Below are positions 8,316-17,201 of a stretch of 64,000 nt of DNA, piece by piece. The stretch comes from Sphingobacterium faecale (GTDB lineage Bacteria; Bacteroidota; Bacteroidia; Sphingobacteriales; Sphingobacteriaceae). Both the position numbers and the translations under genes were made by a program. The stretch covers positions 620,001 to 684,000 of the forward strand of contig NZ_JAERTY010000001.1 of NCBI RefSeq assembly GCF_016746095.1. Reading direction: 5' to 3'. The notes beneath the pieces are model-generated. The model did no database searches. It was not told where the DNA came from and worked only from the letters and a program-made list of their open reading frames with translations. Every line of letters starts with the position of its first letter. The first letter of the stretch is position 1.

Positions 8316-9464
8316 ATGAACAAATCAATTTTAATCTTATTATGCTGTGTAGCTAGTGTAAGTTCGCTATATAGCCAAAAAATGAACACTATCTGGCCCG
8401 ATTCTATTGCTACCGGAAGTCAAGGGAAATTTCATGTACAGGGAGTGGCTGTAGACAGTACAAATAGCTGTGTCTACTTTTCGTTTACCAATAGCTTGAT
8501 CAAAATGGATCTTTCGGGCAAGTTGATAGGTAGTGTGGTTGGATTTGCTGGACATTTGGGAGATCTTGATTTTAAAGACGGAAAGGTGTATGGTTCCCTG
8601 GAATATAAGAGTGATGGTATAGGAAAGGGGATAAGCAATGAATTAGGATTAGATATCTCGAAAGAGAATGGATTTTATATAGCCATTTTTGACGGTTCTA
8701 AGATTGTTCGTCCAGCTATGAATGCCGAGAAAGAGGATCTTTTAAAAACGGTGTATCTGGCCGAGCCGGTTATGGATTATGAAACTTCCGTTAAAGTAGG
8801 AGATGCGATTAAAGAGCACCGTTACGCTTGTTCGGGAATTGATGGTCTTACATTTGGACCTGCTTTTGGTACGAAAAAAGATAAAAAGGAATATCTCTAT
8901 GTAGCCTACGGGATTTACGGTGATACGACTAGGGATGATAATGATCATCAGGTTATTTTACAATATGATATAGATAATTGGGATAGTTATGGTCAGATGC
9001 TGTTGCTGAATAAATTGCATCGTTCGGGACCTAAGAAACCTAAGGCAAAGTATTTTTTAAAGACTGGAAATACCACTTATGGTATTCAAAATCTGGCCTA
9101 TGATGCTTATTCTGGAAATTTTTTTGCTGCAGTTTATAAAGGAAAGAAAGCGATCTACCCCAATTATGATCTGTTTGTGATCGATGGTAAGCGTAAGCCA
9201 ACAAAAGAGATTATTAGCTCGGACAATAAACAGGAAAAAGTCGCTATGGTACATCTTGTCGAAGGAGATAATAAGGATACCGATTCAGGCATATCTGGAT
9301 GGTATTTTCAATGGGGGGCAACCGGTTTATGTCCGATAGGAAATGGATTGTTTTACATCTCTCACAATAAGAAAACTAGCGATGGCGAACAGCAAAGTAC
9401 TATCCACAAATACAAATGGGTCGGCGAAGTAAAGTCTCCTTTTAGAATGATAGAGAAGAAATAG
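8316..9464 (+). CDS. Secreted protein of unknown function, possible beta-propeller
   Basis: A 382-residue protein with a signal peptide (MNKSILILLCCVASVSSLYS, cleavage near residues 20-22). The mature part is rich in short beta strands with repeated phrases such as GVAVDSTNSCVYFSF, GIQNLAYDAYSGNFFAAVYK and GISGWYFQWGATGLCPIGNG, which suggest propeller blades. I do not recognise catalytic residues. It would lie in the periplasm or at the outer surface. It is a single-gene unit: 233 bp of non-coding DNA separates it from the methyltransferase and a hairpin terminator follows. Alternatives include a phytase-like or SMP-30-like propeller; neither can be assigned. Confidence 0.6.
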   Translation: MNKSILILLCCVASVSSLYSQKMNTIWPDSIATGSQGKFHVQGVAVDSTNSCVYFSFTNSLIKMDLSGKLIGSVVGFAGHLGDLDFKDGKVYGSLEYKSDGIGKGISNELGLDISKENGFYIAIFDGSKIVRPAMNAEKEDLLKTVYLAEPVMDYETSVKVGDAIKEHRYACSGIDGLTFGPAFGTKKDKKEYLYVAYGIYGDTTRDDNDHQVILQYDIDNWDSYGQMLLLNKLHRSGPKKPKAKYFLKTGNTTYGIQNLAYDAYSGNFFAAVYKGKKAIYPNYDLFVIDGKRKPTKEIISSDNKQEKVAMVHLVEGDNKDTDSGISGWYFQWGATGLCPIGNGLFYISHNKKTSDGEQQSTIHKYKWVGEVKSPFRMIEKK

Positions 9465-9530
9465 ATTCTGAGCAACTTCCATTGGATGCTAACAGAAATA
9501 TTCAACTAGAGTTTGGGGAGATAAAATAGT

Positions 9531-9572
9531 TACAAGCCGTTCTGAACTTCTTTTTGTACGGCTTGTGTTTTT
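9531..9572 (+). terminator. Hairpin terminator between convergent genes
   Basis: A perfect 9-bp stem ACAAGCCGT / ACGGCTTGT with a 17-nt loop is followed by GTGTTTTTC. It lies 67 bp after the secreted-protein gene and before the end of the response-regulator gene, so it can terminate the plus-strand transcript. Confidence 0.65.
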
Positions 9573-9699
9573 CTAAATCATATCGTAGTATTTCGATGTA
9601 ATGCAGAGCATAAAACAAGAAATGCTAAGACAAGTCGCTAATAGGACGATCATATGCTTAGCCCCGAGCTATATCGGAAGGAAGAGAATTATTTCTGAC

Positions 9700-10335
9700 T
9701 TAGATTAGTTTTTGCTCCATCGCGATTCGTACCAGTACTGCAGTATTCTTCGCACCTAGTTTTAGCAGAAGGTTTTTTCGGTAGCTTTTGATTGTTTCGG
9801 GGCTCAGAAAAATTCGGTCTGCGATTTCACCGTTGGTGAATCCCTCTGCAATCAGTTTCAACATCTCTCTTTCGCGTTGGCTGAGCCAGATGTGTGTTTC
9901 TTTGGGACGTTTCATCAAGAGATTGATCTCATGACAAAGGAAGGTGTTTCCATCTGCTACGGCTTGTATACCCGCTAATACTTCTTCAGCCATAGCGTTC
10001 TTAATGAGATATCCTGAGGCTCCATTGTCCAACATCTGCTTTACTATACTATATTCGTTGTGTGTGGTCAGTGCTAATATTTTTATTTGAGGATATTGCT
10101 GTTTTATTTCTTTACAGAAATCAAGACCACTACTATCCGGCAGCCCTATATCCAACAGTAAAACGTCGGGTTTCCAAAAGCCGAGCGAAATCCTGCATGT
10201 AGAAGCACTGTGTGCTATACCAATTACAGTGGCCATGCCAGATTCGTCGATAAGCCCCTGTAATCCCTCCGTGAGGATTTTATGATCATCTACAATCGCT
10301 ACGCTAATCATGCTGTTCATTTTTTGTGAATTCAA
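9700..10335 (-). CDS. NarL/LuxR-type response regulator
   Basis: A 211-residue response regulator. The receiver domain (~10-125) has an acidic pocket (IVDDH), the phospho-acceptor Asp62 in LLLDIGLP, a Thr in ALTTHNEY and a conserved lysine in GYLIKNAM. The LuxR-type HTH is at ~154-211 (LSQREREMLKLIAEGFTNGEIA ... ETIKSYRKNLLLKLG shortened here). It pairs with the TPR histidine kinase immediately upstream. The two reading frames overlap: the ATG at 10311 (MISVAIVDDH) lies within the last codons of the kinase, and the longer start at 10335 overlaps further, which indicates translational coupling. Likely targets are the divergent envelope genes at 12.4-14.6 kb, by position only. Confidence 0.92.
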   Translation of the reverse strand: MNSQKMNSMISVAIVDDHKILTEGLQGLIDESGMATVIGIAHSASTCRISLGFWKPDVLLLDIGLPDSSGLDFCKEIKQQYPQIKILALTTHNEYSIVKQMLDNGASGYLIKNAMAEEVLAGIQAVADGNTFLCHEINLLMKRPKETHIWLSQREREMLKLIAEGFTNGEIADRIFLSPETIKSYRKNLLLKLGAKNTAVLVRIAMEQKLI

Positions 10336-12250
10336 GTTCTATGTGAACCTCGGTTCCCTGTTCTGAGGTATAAATATCCATTTTTCCCTGAAATGCGTCG
10401 ACCCGTTGACGGATATTTTTTAACCCTATTCCATGGTTTACAACATCTGGATCGAATCCATGACCATTATCCTGTACCATAAAAGATATACGGTCCTCTT
10501 CTTGAAGTAACTGTACGTTGATCTGAGTTGCTTTGGCGTGTTTCAGTGCATTGTTGACCAGTTCGTGGATACAGCGGTACACCATTATTTCCACTTTTTC
10601 GGAAAGTCGGGTTTCATTACCGAAATAATGAAAACGCGTTAGAGGAATAGCTGTACAAAAATCGGAGAGTGAAACCCTCAATCCGTGTCGCAACAGGGAT
10701 TCGGGCATCATATGATGTGCTACACGGCGTAGCTCCTGTATAGAATCGTCGAGCATACCCAGTGCTTTCTGAAACCGAGATACATCCATCGCTTCCAATA
10801 GGGCATCCCCTTCGATCTGCGGAAGATTAATCTTTACAGCAGATAACATACTGCCCAATCCATCATGCAGATCCCGAGCCAAACGTGTGCGCTCGGCCGC
10901 TTCACCATCTAAGGTGGCCTGGACTGCTACAAGTTGCTTTTCTTGTTCCAGACGGTGTGCTTCCTGTTCAGCGAGCTTTCTCCTGCTTACAGCCAGTCGA
11001 TAGCGTACAAAGGCGAGGCCTAACGCGATGAGAAGAATTGTGCCTCCCGCTACACCGAGCGAGATATAGAGCTTCCGCTGTTTCTCTAACGCTTCTATTT
11101 TAAGTTCTTTTTTTTCCGTTTCGTATCTGACTTCTAGTCCAGACAACGAGTTTTGATAAGACGCATTAGCATGTTTATCAAGTACCTGGCGATAACTCTT
11201 TAAATATTGCTCTGTAAGTTTTGGCTGTCCCATGTAGGCATTTGCTTGGAGCAGATTAGCATAGGCGTTCATTGCCACGTTCGAGTCTGTAGAGTCGGTT
11301 TCTAGGCTCTCCAATGCGTATTTAGAAGAGCGGCCATAATCAGTCAAATAAAAGTAAGCATTGGATACATCGATCAAAGCATATGCAGTTAGATTCGGAA
11401 ATCCGAGAGCCTTGGTTTTTTGTAATGCATGTTGAGCCATCGGAAGCGCTATTTGGGGCTCGCCGTAGAAGTAATGTATTCTAGCCAACATTTGCAGGGC
11501 AGAAGCCTCATTGAAGTCGTCATTCAGTTCTTTGCTGATTCGTAGGGCTATTTCTCCGTATCTGAGAGATTCTTCCTTTGTTTTATTCTGATGTAAAGCT
11601 ATGTCACTTAATGATATATAGATATTGGCCAATGAGGCTTGATTATTTTCCTCTATAGCCAGTTTCTCTGCCTTTTTAAAATATACCAAAGCAGGTGTAT
11701 AATTTTTTAGTATCTGGTAGATACCTCCTATGTTTGAATAAATACTACCAAGACTTTTAGTGTCATTCCGGCGTTCCATTAATTTGGCGGCATTTAAGTA
11801 ACTTTCCAGAGACCTATCGTACCAACCCTGTACCTGATATATGGCGCCTTGGGTTACAGCGATGATCGCTTCAAATTTACTATCCTTGAGCTCGTGCGCG
11901 AGCGGCAGCGCTTTTTGGAGATACAGTTGGGCGGAATCATAACGGCCGCCTCTATAGTATCCGGCACCTATATTGGAAAAAAGTTTGAGCATTCCTTTCT
12001 TATCTCCACTTTTTTCCGCCAATGCCAACCCCAGTTTGCCATAGTTTACGGATTTATGAAAATCCAAATCCCTATAAGCTATCGTTAGCAAATTGTAAAT
12101 ATTTATCTGCTCTGCTATATCCTGTGCCTTTTTGAGTTCGCGCTCTAAGGAATCTACAGACTGCGTGTTACCATGGAGTGGTGAAAAGCAGCCTATACAT
12201 ACCAATAAAAAGCTGCATAAGGATCTTGTAAATATATCTTTTATTAGCAT
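10304..12250 (-). CDS. TPR-containing sensor histidine kinase (HisKA_3 type)
   Basis: A 648-residue kinase. An N-terminal signal or anchor segment (~8-29) precedes a long array of tetratricopeptide repeats (~45-345) that would lie in the periplasm, for example YSNIGGIYQILKNYTPALVY. One transmembrane helix follows (~394-415), then a coiled linker and a HisKA_3 dimerisation domain with phospho-acceptor His462 in RLARDLHDGLGSMLS. The HATPase domain ends with GIGLKNIRQRVDAFQG. This is the NarX/DesK-like class that works with LuxR-type regulators, and the partner gene overlaps its 3' end. The TPR array probably senses an envelope protein or peptide. It is divergent from the lipoprotein gene at 12426 with a 175-bp shared control region. 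Confidence 0.92.
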   Translation of the reverse strand: MLIKDIFTRSLCSFLLVCIGCFSPLHGNTQSVDSLERELKKAQDIAEQINIYNLLTIAYRDLDFHKSVNYGKLGLALAEKSGDKKGMLKLFSNIGAGYYRGGRYDSAQLYLQKALPLAHELKDSKFEAIIAVTQGAIYQVQGWYDRSLESYLNAAKLMERRNDTKSLGSIYSNIGGIYQILKNYTPALVYFKKAEKLAIEENNQASLANIYISLSDIALHQNKTKEESLRYGEIALRISKELNDDFNEASALQMLARIHYFYGEPQIALPMAQHALQKTKALGFPNLTAYALIDVSNAYFYLTDYGRSSKYALESLETDSTDSNVAMNAYANLLQANAYMGQPKLTEQYLKSYRQVLDKHANASYQNSLSGLEVRYETEKKELKIEALEKQRKLYISLGVAGGTILLIALGLAFVRYRLAVSRRKLAEQEAHRLEQEKQLVAVQATLDGEAAERTRLARDLHDGLGSMLSAVKINLPQIEGDALLEAMDVSRFQKALGMLDDSIQELRRVAHHMMPESLLRHGLRVSLSDFCTAIPLTRFHYFGNETRLSEKVEIMVYRCIHELVNNALKHAKATQINVQLLQEEDRISFMVQDNGHGFDPDVVNHGIGLKNIRQRVDAFQGKMDIYTSEQGTEVHIELEFTKNEQHD

Positions 12251-12425
12251 ATGTGTTGATTTTCAGATTTATAATAAGCCAAAGATAGCTACAAACAAGG
12301 GTTATAAAAAACCCCCTTTAGGGGATAGCAGTGAACTTGAAGGTCGTGTAATTTTGACTTGTATAATTGATAACAGTAGCATAAGCTATAATCAACTTGG
12401 TTTGGACATAATTATAAACAATAAA

Positions 12426-13178
12426 ATGAAAACGATGAGAACAATATTTTGGATATGCTTTATGATAGCTGTTTGTGGTGCCTGTGATCAAAGTAATGAG
12501 GGAGTGGAAACTAGAGCGTCGGATATGGGGTATGCCACGGGGAAAGTGACCGATAACAAGGGCAGACCTATTTCAGGTGCTAGAATAATATTGGACAACA
12601 CGGTGTTTTATGCTTCTTATATACATGGGACTACAGATAAAGATGGCGCCTACCGTATAAAGTTACAACCTGGAGCTTGGCGTACTCTAGCCTATGTAGA
12701 TCGCGTTTACAATGGACAGAAGTATAGTATGGAGCTTTTTCCTCATGTTACGGATGTATATGGCGATGAGGGGGCTGTCCGCGACTTTATATGGAAATTA
12801 GAAGGTGACATGCCTTGGGAAGCAGATGCCTATTATGGAGGTACAGTGGTGCTGACCACTGACTATGGATTCTACGAAGATGAAGAAAACATGGAGCTTA
12901 CTTTTACACCTATAGGGCCATTGATTGATGGATCTGCTGGGCGTGTTCTTACGTTACACTACGGTGAGAAGAAATGGATACACCGCAGCGAACTCTGGGA
13001 TATCCCTATAGGTAGGTACAGGTTGACGGCTGTACTAAAAAAGAATGGGAAATCTATTCCTTTGAGGATTGAAGATTGGTATAAGCGGAATGGCTTAGTT
13101 CGAGAATTTCAATTGGATTTTATTCCCAATCCTTCAAACGGAGTCAATAATTCGGCATCCATTGTAATTGGATATTAA
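12426..13178 (+). CDS. Lipoprotein with carboxypeptidase-regulatory-like domain
   Basis: A 250-residue lipoprotein. The chosen ATG gives a type II signal peptide with lipobox AVCGAC (Cys20); upstream in-frame codons would encode no plausible signal. Residues ~38-95 (ATGKVTDNKGRPISGARIIL ... DKDGAYRIKLQPG) form a CarboxypepD_reg-like beta-sandwich. The C-terminal half is beta-rich and unrecognised. It is exposed on the periplasmic side or the cell surface. It is first in a three-gene set with the lipoprotein at 13213 and the barrel protein at 14072, opposite the TPR kinase gene. A role in envelope structure under that two-component system is inferred from position only. Confidence 0.65.
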   Translation: MKTMRTIFWICFMIAVCGACDQSNEGVETRASDMGYATGKVTDNKGRPISGARIILDNTVFYASYIHGTTDKDGAYRIKLQPGAWRTLAYVDRVYNGQKYSMELFPHVTDVYGDEGAVRDFIWKLEGDMPWEADAYYGGTVVLTTDYGFYEDEENMELTFTPIGPLIDGSAGRVLTLHYGEKKWIHRSELWDIPIGRYRLTAVLKKNGKSIPLRIEDWYKRNGLVREFQLDFIPNPSNGVNNSASIVIGY

Positions 13179-13212
13179 ACAAAATATTAAGAACATGTAT
13201 AATTATAAAACA

Positions 13213-14016
13213 ATGAAAACAACAACATTTAAGATGTTATGGCTATGCTTTATAGCAATAGCCTTGGTCGCTTGTTCAAAAAAAGAGGACTGTGATCCCG
13301 AAGATGAAAATAGTCTGTGTTACGCAGGATTACCAGCAGGAAGTAACCTGTTATTGCTCGAAGAGAAAGCGAATGGCCGTACGGAAATGAGGTTTGAGTA
13401 CAATGATCAAAATAATGTTGTCGTACGGTATGTGCATGGGGTAGACGGAAGTATGACAATAGAAAATTTTACTTATAACGGAGATAAGTTGACGAAAGTA
13501 GAGCGGAGATCGGATGGCCGACTTGTCATGAGTGAAGAATATTTTTATAATGTAGGAAATAGACCTAGCACAGGCCTCCAAAAGAACAATAAAGGAGAGA
13601 TCGAGAATAATATTGTTTATAACTATTTGGGGGATCGCGTAACCGAAACATTTTTTAATAGGGAGGGTGAGCAGGTCGGGGTGAATACCTATATATTCGA
13701 CAGTACAGGTAAGAATATTATTAAGCAGGTATCCAACATTCATAATATGAATCTTTTTACTCTTGAGTACGCCGATTACGATGATAAGCCATGTCGTTAT
13801 ACAAACTATCCTTGGGCATGGAAGGTTGGGTCGGTGAATAACGCGCAGTTCTACTCATTAACTACAAATGGAGTGGGAGATGCAAATTCAACTAAAAATG
13901 ATGTATGGAAATATACCTACAATAATGCTGGATATCCTACGAAGGCCGAGGTATATGAAAAAGGATCCGGTACATTGCTAGAAACGCGGACATTTACTTA
14001 CAAAAGAGCGAATTGA
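13213..14016 (+). CDS. Lipoprotein with YD/RHS-like repeats
   Basis: A 267-residue lipoprotein. The ATG chosen gives MKTTTFKMLWLCF and a lipobox ALVACS (Cys21); the ATG at 13195 is a possible alternative. The mature part has short beta repeats of the YD type, such as MRFEYNDQNNVVVRYVHG, ENFTYNGDKLTKVERRSDG and WKYTYNNAGYPTKAEVYEKG. Similar small repeat lipoproteins are common in Bacteroidota and have no known biochemical function. The gene starts 34 bases after the preceding lipoprotein and 55 bases before the outer-membrane protein gene, so the three are probably co-transcribed. Confidence 0.65.
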   Translation: MKTTTFKMLWLCFIAIALVACSKKEDCDPEDENSLCYAGLPAGSNLLLLEEKANGRTEMRFEYNDQNNVVVRYVHGVDGSMTIENFTYNGDKLTKVERRSDGRLVMSEEYFYNVGNRPSTGLQKNNKGEIENNIVYNYLGDRVTETFFNREGEQVGVNTYIFDSTGKNIIKQVSNIHNMNLFTLEYADYDDKPCRYTNYPWAWKVGSVNNAQFYSLTTNGVGDANSTKNDVWKYTYNNAGYPTKAEVYEKGSGTLLETRTFTYKRAN

Positions 14017-14071
14017 TTCTTGTAGATAAAATAAAATGAATAACTGTCATTAAACGTCAAATCATAACAAA

Positions 14072-14611
14072 ATGAAAAGAACAATCTTTATTCTTTGGGC
14101 AATCTGTATTGCTACTTGGGCACAGGCGCAGTCCTTTCAAAAAGAAACTATAGCTATCAATGCCGGGATTGGGTTGGGAACAGCCTTGGGTGGATTAGGC
14201 AAAGCCCGCCCTGCCATCAGCGCTTCCGTAGATTACGGCGTCTGGGATATTGGTGGACCTGGAGTCATTAGCCTAGGGGGCTATGTAGGCAATACGGGAT
14301 ATAGATATTCGAGTGGAGCCTACACCGCAAAATGGAATTATGTAGTTATCGGAGCAAGGGGTGCGTATCATTATCGGGGTTTTACGTCTGTTCCCAAATT
14401 GGATGCGTATGGCGGAGCTATGCTCGGTTATAATATGGTCAGATACTCTTCTGATGGTGAAGATATCGCTCTAGCGGATAGTTACGGTAGCGGGATAGGC
14501 TTGTCAGGTTTTCTTGGCGGTAGATGGTTTTTTACACCGAAAACCGGAGCTTATGCAGAGTTGGGATACGGTGTTTCAGTACTCAATGTCGGTATTACGT
14601 TCAGATTCTGA
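14072..14611 (+). CDS. Small outer-membrane beta-barrel protein
   Basis: A 179-residue protein with a signal peptide (MKRTIFILWAICIATWAQAQ). The mature part is glycine- and aromatic-rich with alternating hydrophobic strands: ISASVDYGVWDIG, ISLGGYVGNTGYRYSSG, WNYVVIGARGAYHYRG. It ends in a beta strand with terminal Phe (VLNVGITFRF), the usual BAM recognition signal. About eight strands fit an OmpW/OmpA-like small barrel. It is the last gene of the envelope set. Its function is unknown. Confidence 0.7.
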   Translation: MKRTIFILWAICIATWAQAQSFQKETIAINAGIGLGTALGGLGKARPAISASVDYGVWDIGGPGVISLGGYVGNTGYRYSSGAYTAKWNYVVIGARGAYHYRGFTSVPKLDAYGGAMLGYNMVRYSSDGEDIALADSYGSGIGLSGFLGGRWFFTPKTGAYAELGYGVSVLNVGITFRF

Positions 14612-15089
14612 TCACACCGCTCTATTTTGTAAATGTTTAATGAAACTTAGAATTGCAATCTGTTTATATAGAAAGAAGTCCATGTAAACTATCTCGCTGT
14701 TTTAAGACGACTCTCTATATCTCAAAAAATTTCATGTGCTAAAACCCGCTGGTAACCGAAGTGGATTTTAGCACATTCGTTTTTTACATGTTTTTGCCAT
14801 TATTACTAATTTTAGTGCATGAATGATTTGAGTATAACGCCCTCAGATTATTCCAAATTTGAAATAGATAAGTTCTTTTAACCTAGTAATATAATTCTTC
14901 GTTTCTTCTGAACAAGATTTTTTTCTCCGAGCTACGGCTACTATCGATCTCTGCGGGTAAGACTTAGTTTTGCCTATCGATTCATCAAAGGAACATTATT
15001 GAATTATGAAATTTTAAAGTATTCTACTATACTTGTATGAAAACTGCATAACGCTGAACGGCCAGCAATAAGTTTAAAATCTGGAACAA
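14612..15089. other. Intergenic region without a gene (478 bp)
   Basis: No open frame with coding character is seen on either strand. The region holds the terminator hairpin at 14734-14786 and AT-rich DNA that leads to the LacI-type regulator gene. Confidence 0.6.
14734..14786 (+). terminator. Hairpin terminator downstream of the barrel gene
   Basis: A perfect 11-bp stem ATGTGCTAAAA / TTTTAGCACAT (14734-14744 with 14766-14776), a partly paired 21-nt loop and a T-run (TCGTTTTTTAC). It lies 122 bp after the last envelope gene. Confidence 0.6.
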
Positions 15090-16121
15090 ATGGATGGACA
15101 TGTAACTATTAAGACGATTGCGAAGAATACCAATTTTTCTTTGACAACTGTGTCACGGGTTTTGAATGGAACTTCGGAAAAGCATAGGATATCCAAGACC
15201 ACGCAAAAGATCATTTTAGAAGAGGCTAAGAAGTTAGGCTATATTCCGAATATGGCTGCAAAAACCCTGCGTTCTAATCGAAGTCATACCGTTGGATTAA
15301 TCGTGCCCTCATTGAGTAATCCATTTTTCTCCATCGTAGCCAGTACGGTTAGCAAAATGCTTCACAATCAAGGTTATGTGGTTTTGATGAGTGATAGTGA
15401 TAATAATGAAAAAGAGGAACGAAAGATGTTGCAGGCACTTCAGGCCCAAAATTTAGTAGGATTGATAGCGATTCCTTTGGGAAAGCGTCAAAATTATGAA
15501 TTACTGAACCAAAGTACTATTCCTACAGTTTTTATTGATCGTTTCTTTTCGGATTTTAGTTTTTATTCTGTTTCTACAGACCATTATAAATCTTCGTTTC
15601 AGTTGGTAGAACATCTGATCGAGATGGGACATAGAAAGATCGCCTGTATACAGGGCGATGAACATGTTGTATCTAATACTTACCGTGTTGATGGATATAG
15701 AGAGGCTTTGAAGGTGCACGGTCTTACTTATCAATACCTAGGGGGGGTGAGCTTTACCGAAGAAGAAGGGTATCTGGAGACAAAATTGCTGTTGCAGAAA
15801 AAAGACAGACCTACGGCTATTCTTGCGCTAAGTGATACGATTCTTTTAGGTGTGCTAAAAGCGCTTAAAGAGGCAAAGATCTCGGTACCGGAAGAGGTTT
15901 CTGTAGTTTCCTTTGACAACTCTAGTTATCTTGATTTTTTGGAGGTGCCTGTGACCTCCATTGCCCAGCCAATAACACAGATTGCTCAGCTTGCTGTAAG
16001 ACTCCTGTTAGAGCAAATAGACGATAGGGGTTTGTCTTACCGTGAAGAATCAGAGCGAATAATATTACTTGATTCTACACTTATATTTCGTTCCTCAGTT
16101 GCTGATTTGCGCAATCGTTAA
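15090..16121 (+). CDS. LacI/GalR-family transcriptional regulator
   Basis: A 343-residue regulator. An N-terminal LacI HTH spans ~5-60 (TIKTIAKNTNFSLTTVSRVL, then the hinge helix region NMAAKTLRSNRS). The periplasmic-binding-protein-like effector domain fills the rest (TVGLIVPSLSNPFFSIVAST, then VVSFDNSSYLDFLEVPVTSI). It stands directly upstream of the ribokinase gene on the same strand, with 139 bp between them, so it is the likely local regulator of the nucleoside/ribose locus. The effector would be ribose, ribose-phosphate or a nucleoside; this is inferred from neighbours. Confidence 0.93.
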   Translation: MDGHVTIKTIAKNTNFSLTTVSRVLNGTSEKHRISKTTQKIILEEAKKLGYIPNMAAKTLRSNRSHTVGLIVPSLSNPFFSIVASTVSKMLHNQGYVVLMSDSDNNEKEERKMLQALQAQNLVGLIAIPLGKRQNYELLNQSTIPTVFIDRFFSDFSFYSVSTDHYKSSFQLVEHLIEMGHRKIACIQGDEHVVSNTYRVDGYREALKVHGLTYQYLGGVSFTEEEGYLETKLLLQKKDRPTAILALSDTILLGVLKALKEAKISVPEEVSVVSFDNSSYLDFLEVPVTSIAQPITQIAQLAVRLLLEQIDDRGLSYREESERIILLDSTLIFRSSVADLRNR

Positions 16122-16260
16122 TCCTTTATTGTTTCTTTTTTTTAACACATATTGTTGATTTTTCAAATTTTATTTGGATGTTAGGATTTTTTTTGTCTAA
16201 CTTGCATTAACGTTGTCGCTAAAAGAACAACGAGCCAATGTGAATTTTATAAATCTTATT

Positions 16261-17181
16261 ATGCTAATCAAAAAGAGAATCGTTGTTGTCGGTAGTACGA
16301 ATACAGATATGGTTGTAAAGACAGAGCGCTTTCCACATCCAGGAGAAACAGTATTAGGGGGCGAGTTTTTTATGAATTTAGGAGGCAAGGGAGCAAATCA
16401 GGCTGTAGCAGCCGCGCGTTTAGGTGCGGAGGTGCAGTTTATTACAAAGGTAGGTGATGATTTATTTGGGCAGGATGCGATTAAGCAATTACGAAATGAA
16501 AATATAGATGCCTCGGCCATTGCCATTGATCGTAAAAGGAGTTCAGGAGTAGCTCTGATCACTGTCGATAAGAATGGTGAGAACAACATCGTGGTAGCGT
16601 CCGGGGCAAATGCAGCATTAAATTTCGAGGATAATATGGTGTTGGAAAAAACAATTACTGCAGACACCATCGTTTTGGTTCAATTGGAGATTCCTCTTGC
16701 TACCATTGAGCAGGTGTGTGGGTTTGCCAAAAAAAGAGGAGCTACCGTGGTATTAAATCCTGCTCCCGCAACCACATTATCAGCAGGTATTATGCAAGCT
16801 GTAGATATAATTACACCAAATCAACAAGAAGCGGAAATGCTCTCAGGCATAGCGGTCATAGACGAGAAGACAGCAAAACTTGCGGCTATAAAAATTAGTA
16901 GTCTAGGGCCAAAGGCTGTACTGATCACTATGGGATCAAAAGGTGCATATTTATACGAAAACGGTGATGCTAAATTTATGGAGGCCTATAAGGTTGTAGC
17001 AGTAGATACGACGGCAGCTGGAGATGTCTTTAATGGCGCTTTGGTCGTTGGACTGTCTAGAGGAGAGTCCGTTTCTGAAGCGATGGATCTGGCCTGTAAG
17101 TCTGCAGCATTAGCCGTAACACGTATTGGCGCACAGGCATCTGCGCCGACACTTTCCGAGGTAGAGTTGTTCTTTAATTAA
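16261..17181 (+). CDS. rbsK: Ribokinase
   Basis: A 306-residue PfkB-family sugar kinase that phosphorylates ribose to ribose-5-phosphate in the cytoplasm. Substrate-side signature GSTNTDMVVKTERFPHPGET and the GGKGANQAVAAARLGA block are near the N-terminus. The catalytic base lies in the C-terminal motif DTTAAGDVFNGALVVG, whose AAGD form is also used by E. coli ribokinase. Family length is normal. The ATG at 16261 begins MLIKKRIVVVGS and fits homologues; 16 additional in-frame codons upstream are not conserved-looking. It is followed by the permease after 20 bp and the nucleoside hydrolase, which supports a role in using ribose released from nucleosides. Confidence 0.93.
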   Translation: MLIKKRIVVVGSTNTDMVVKTERFPHPGETVLGGEFFMNLGGKGANQAVAAARLGAEVQFITKVGDDLFGQDAIKQLRNENIDASAIAIDRKRSSGVALITVDKNGENNIVVASGANAALNFEDNMVLEKTITADTIVLVQLEIPLATIEQVCGFAKKRGATVVLNPAPATTLSAGIMQAVDIITPNQQEAEMLSGIAVIDEKTAKLAAIKISSLGPKAVLITMGSKGAYLYENGDAKFMEAYKVVAVDTTAAGDVFNGALVVGLSRGESVSEAMDLACKSAALAVTRIGAQASAPTLSEVELFFN

Positions 17182-17201
17182 CCATATATAAAATAAAAAT
17201 T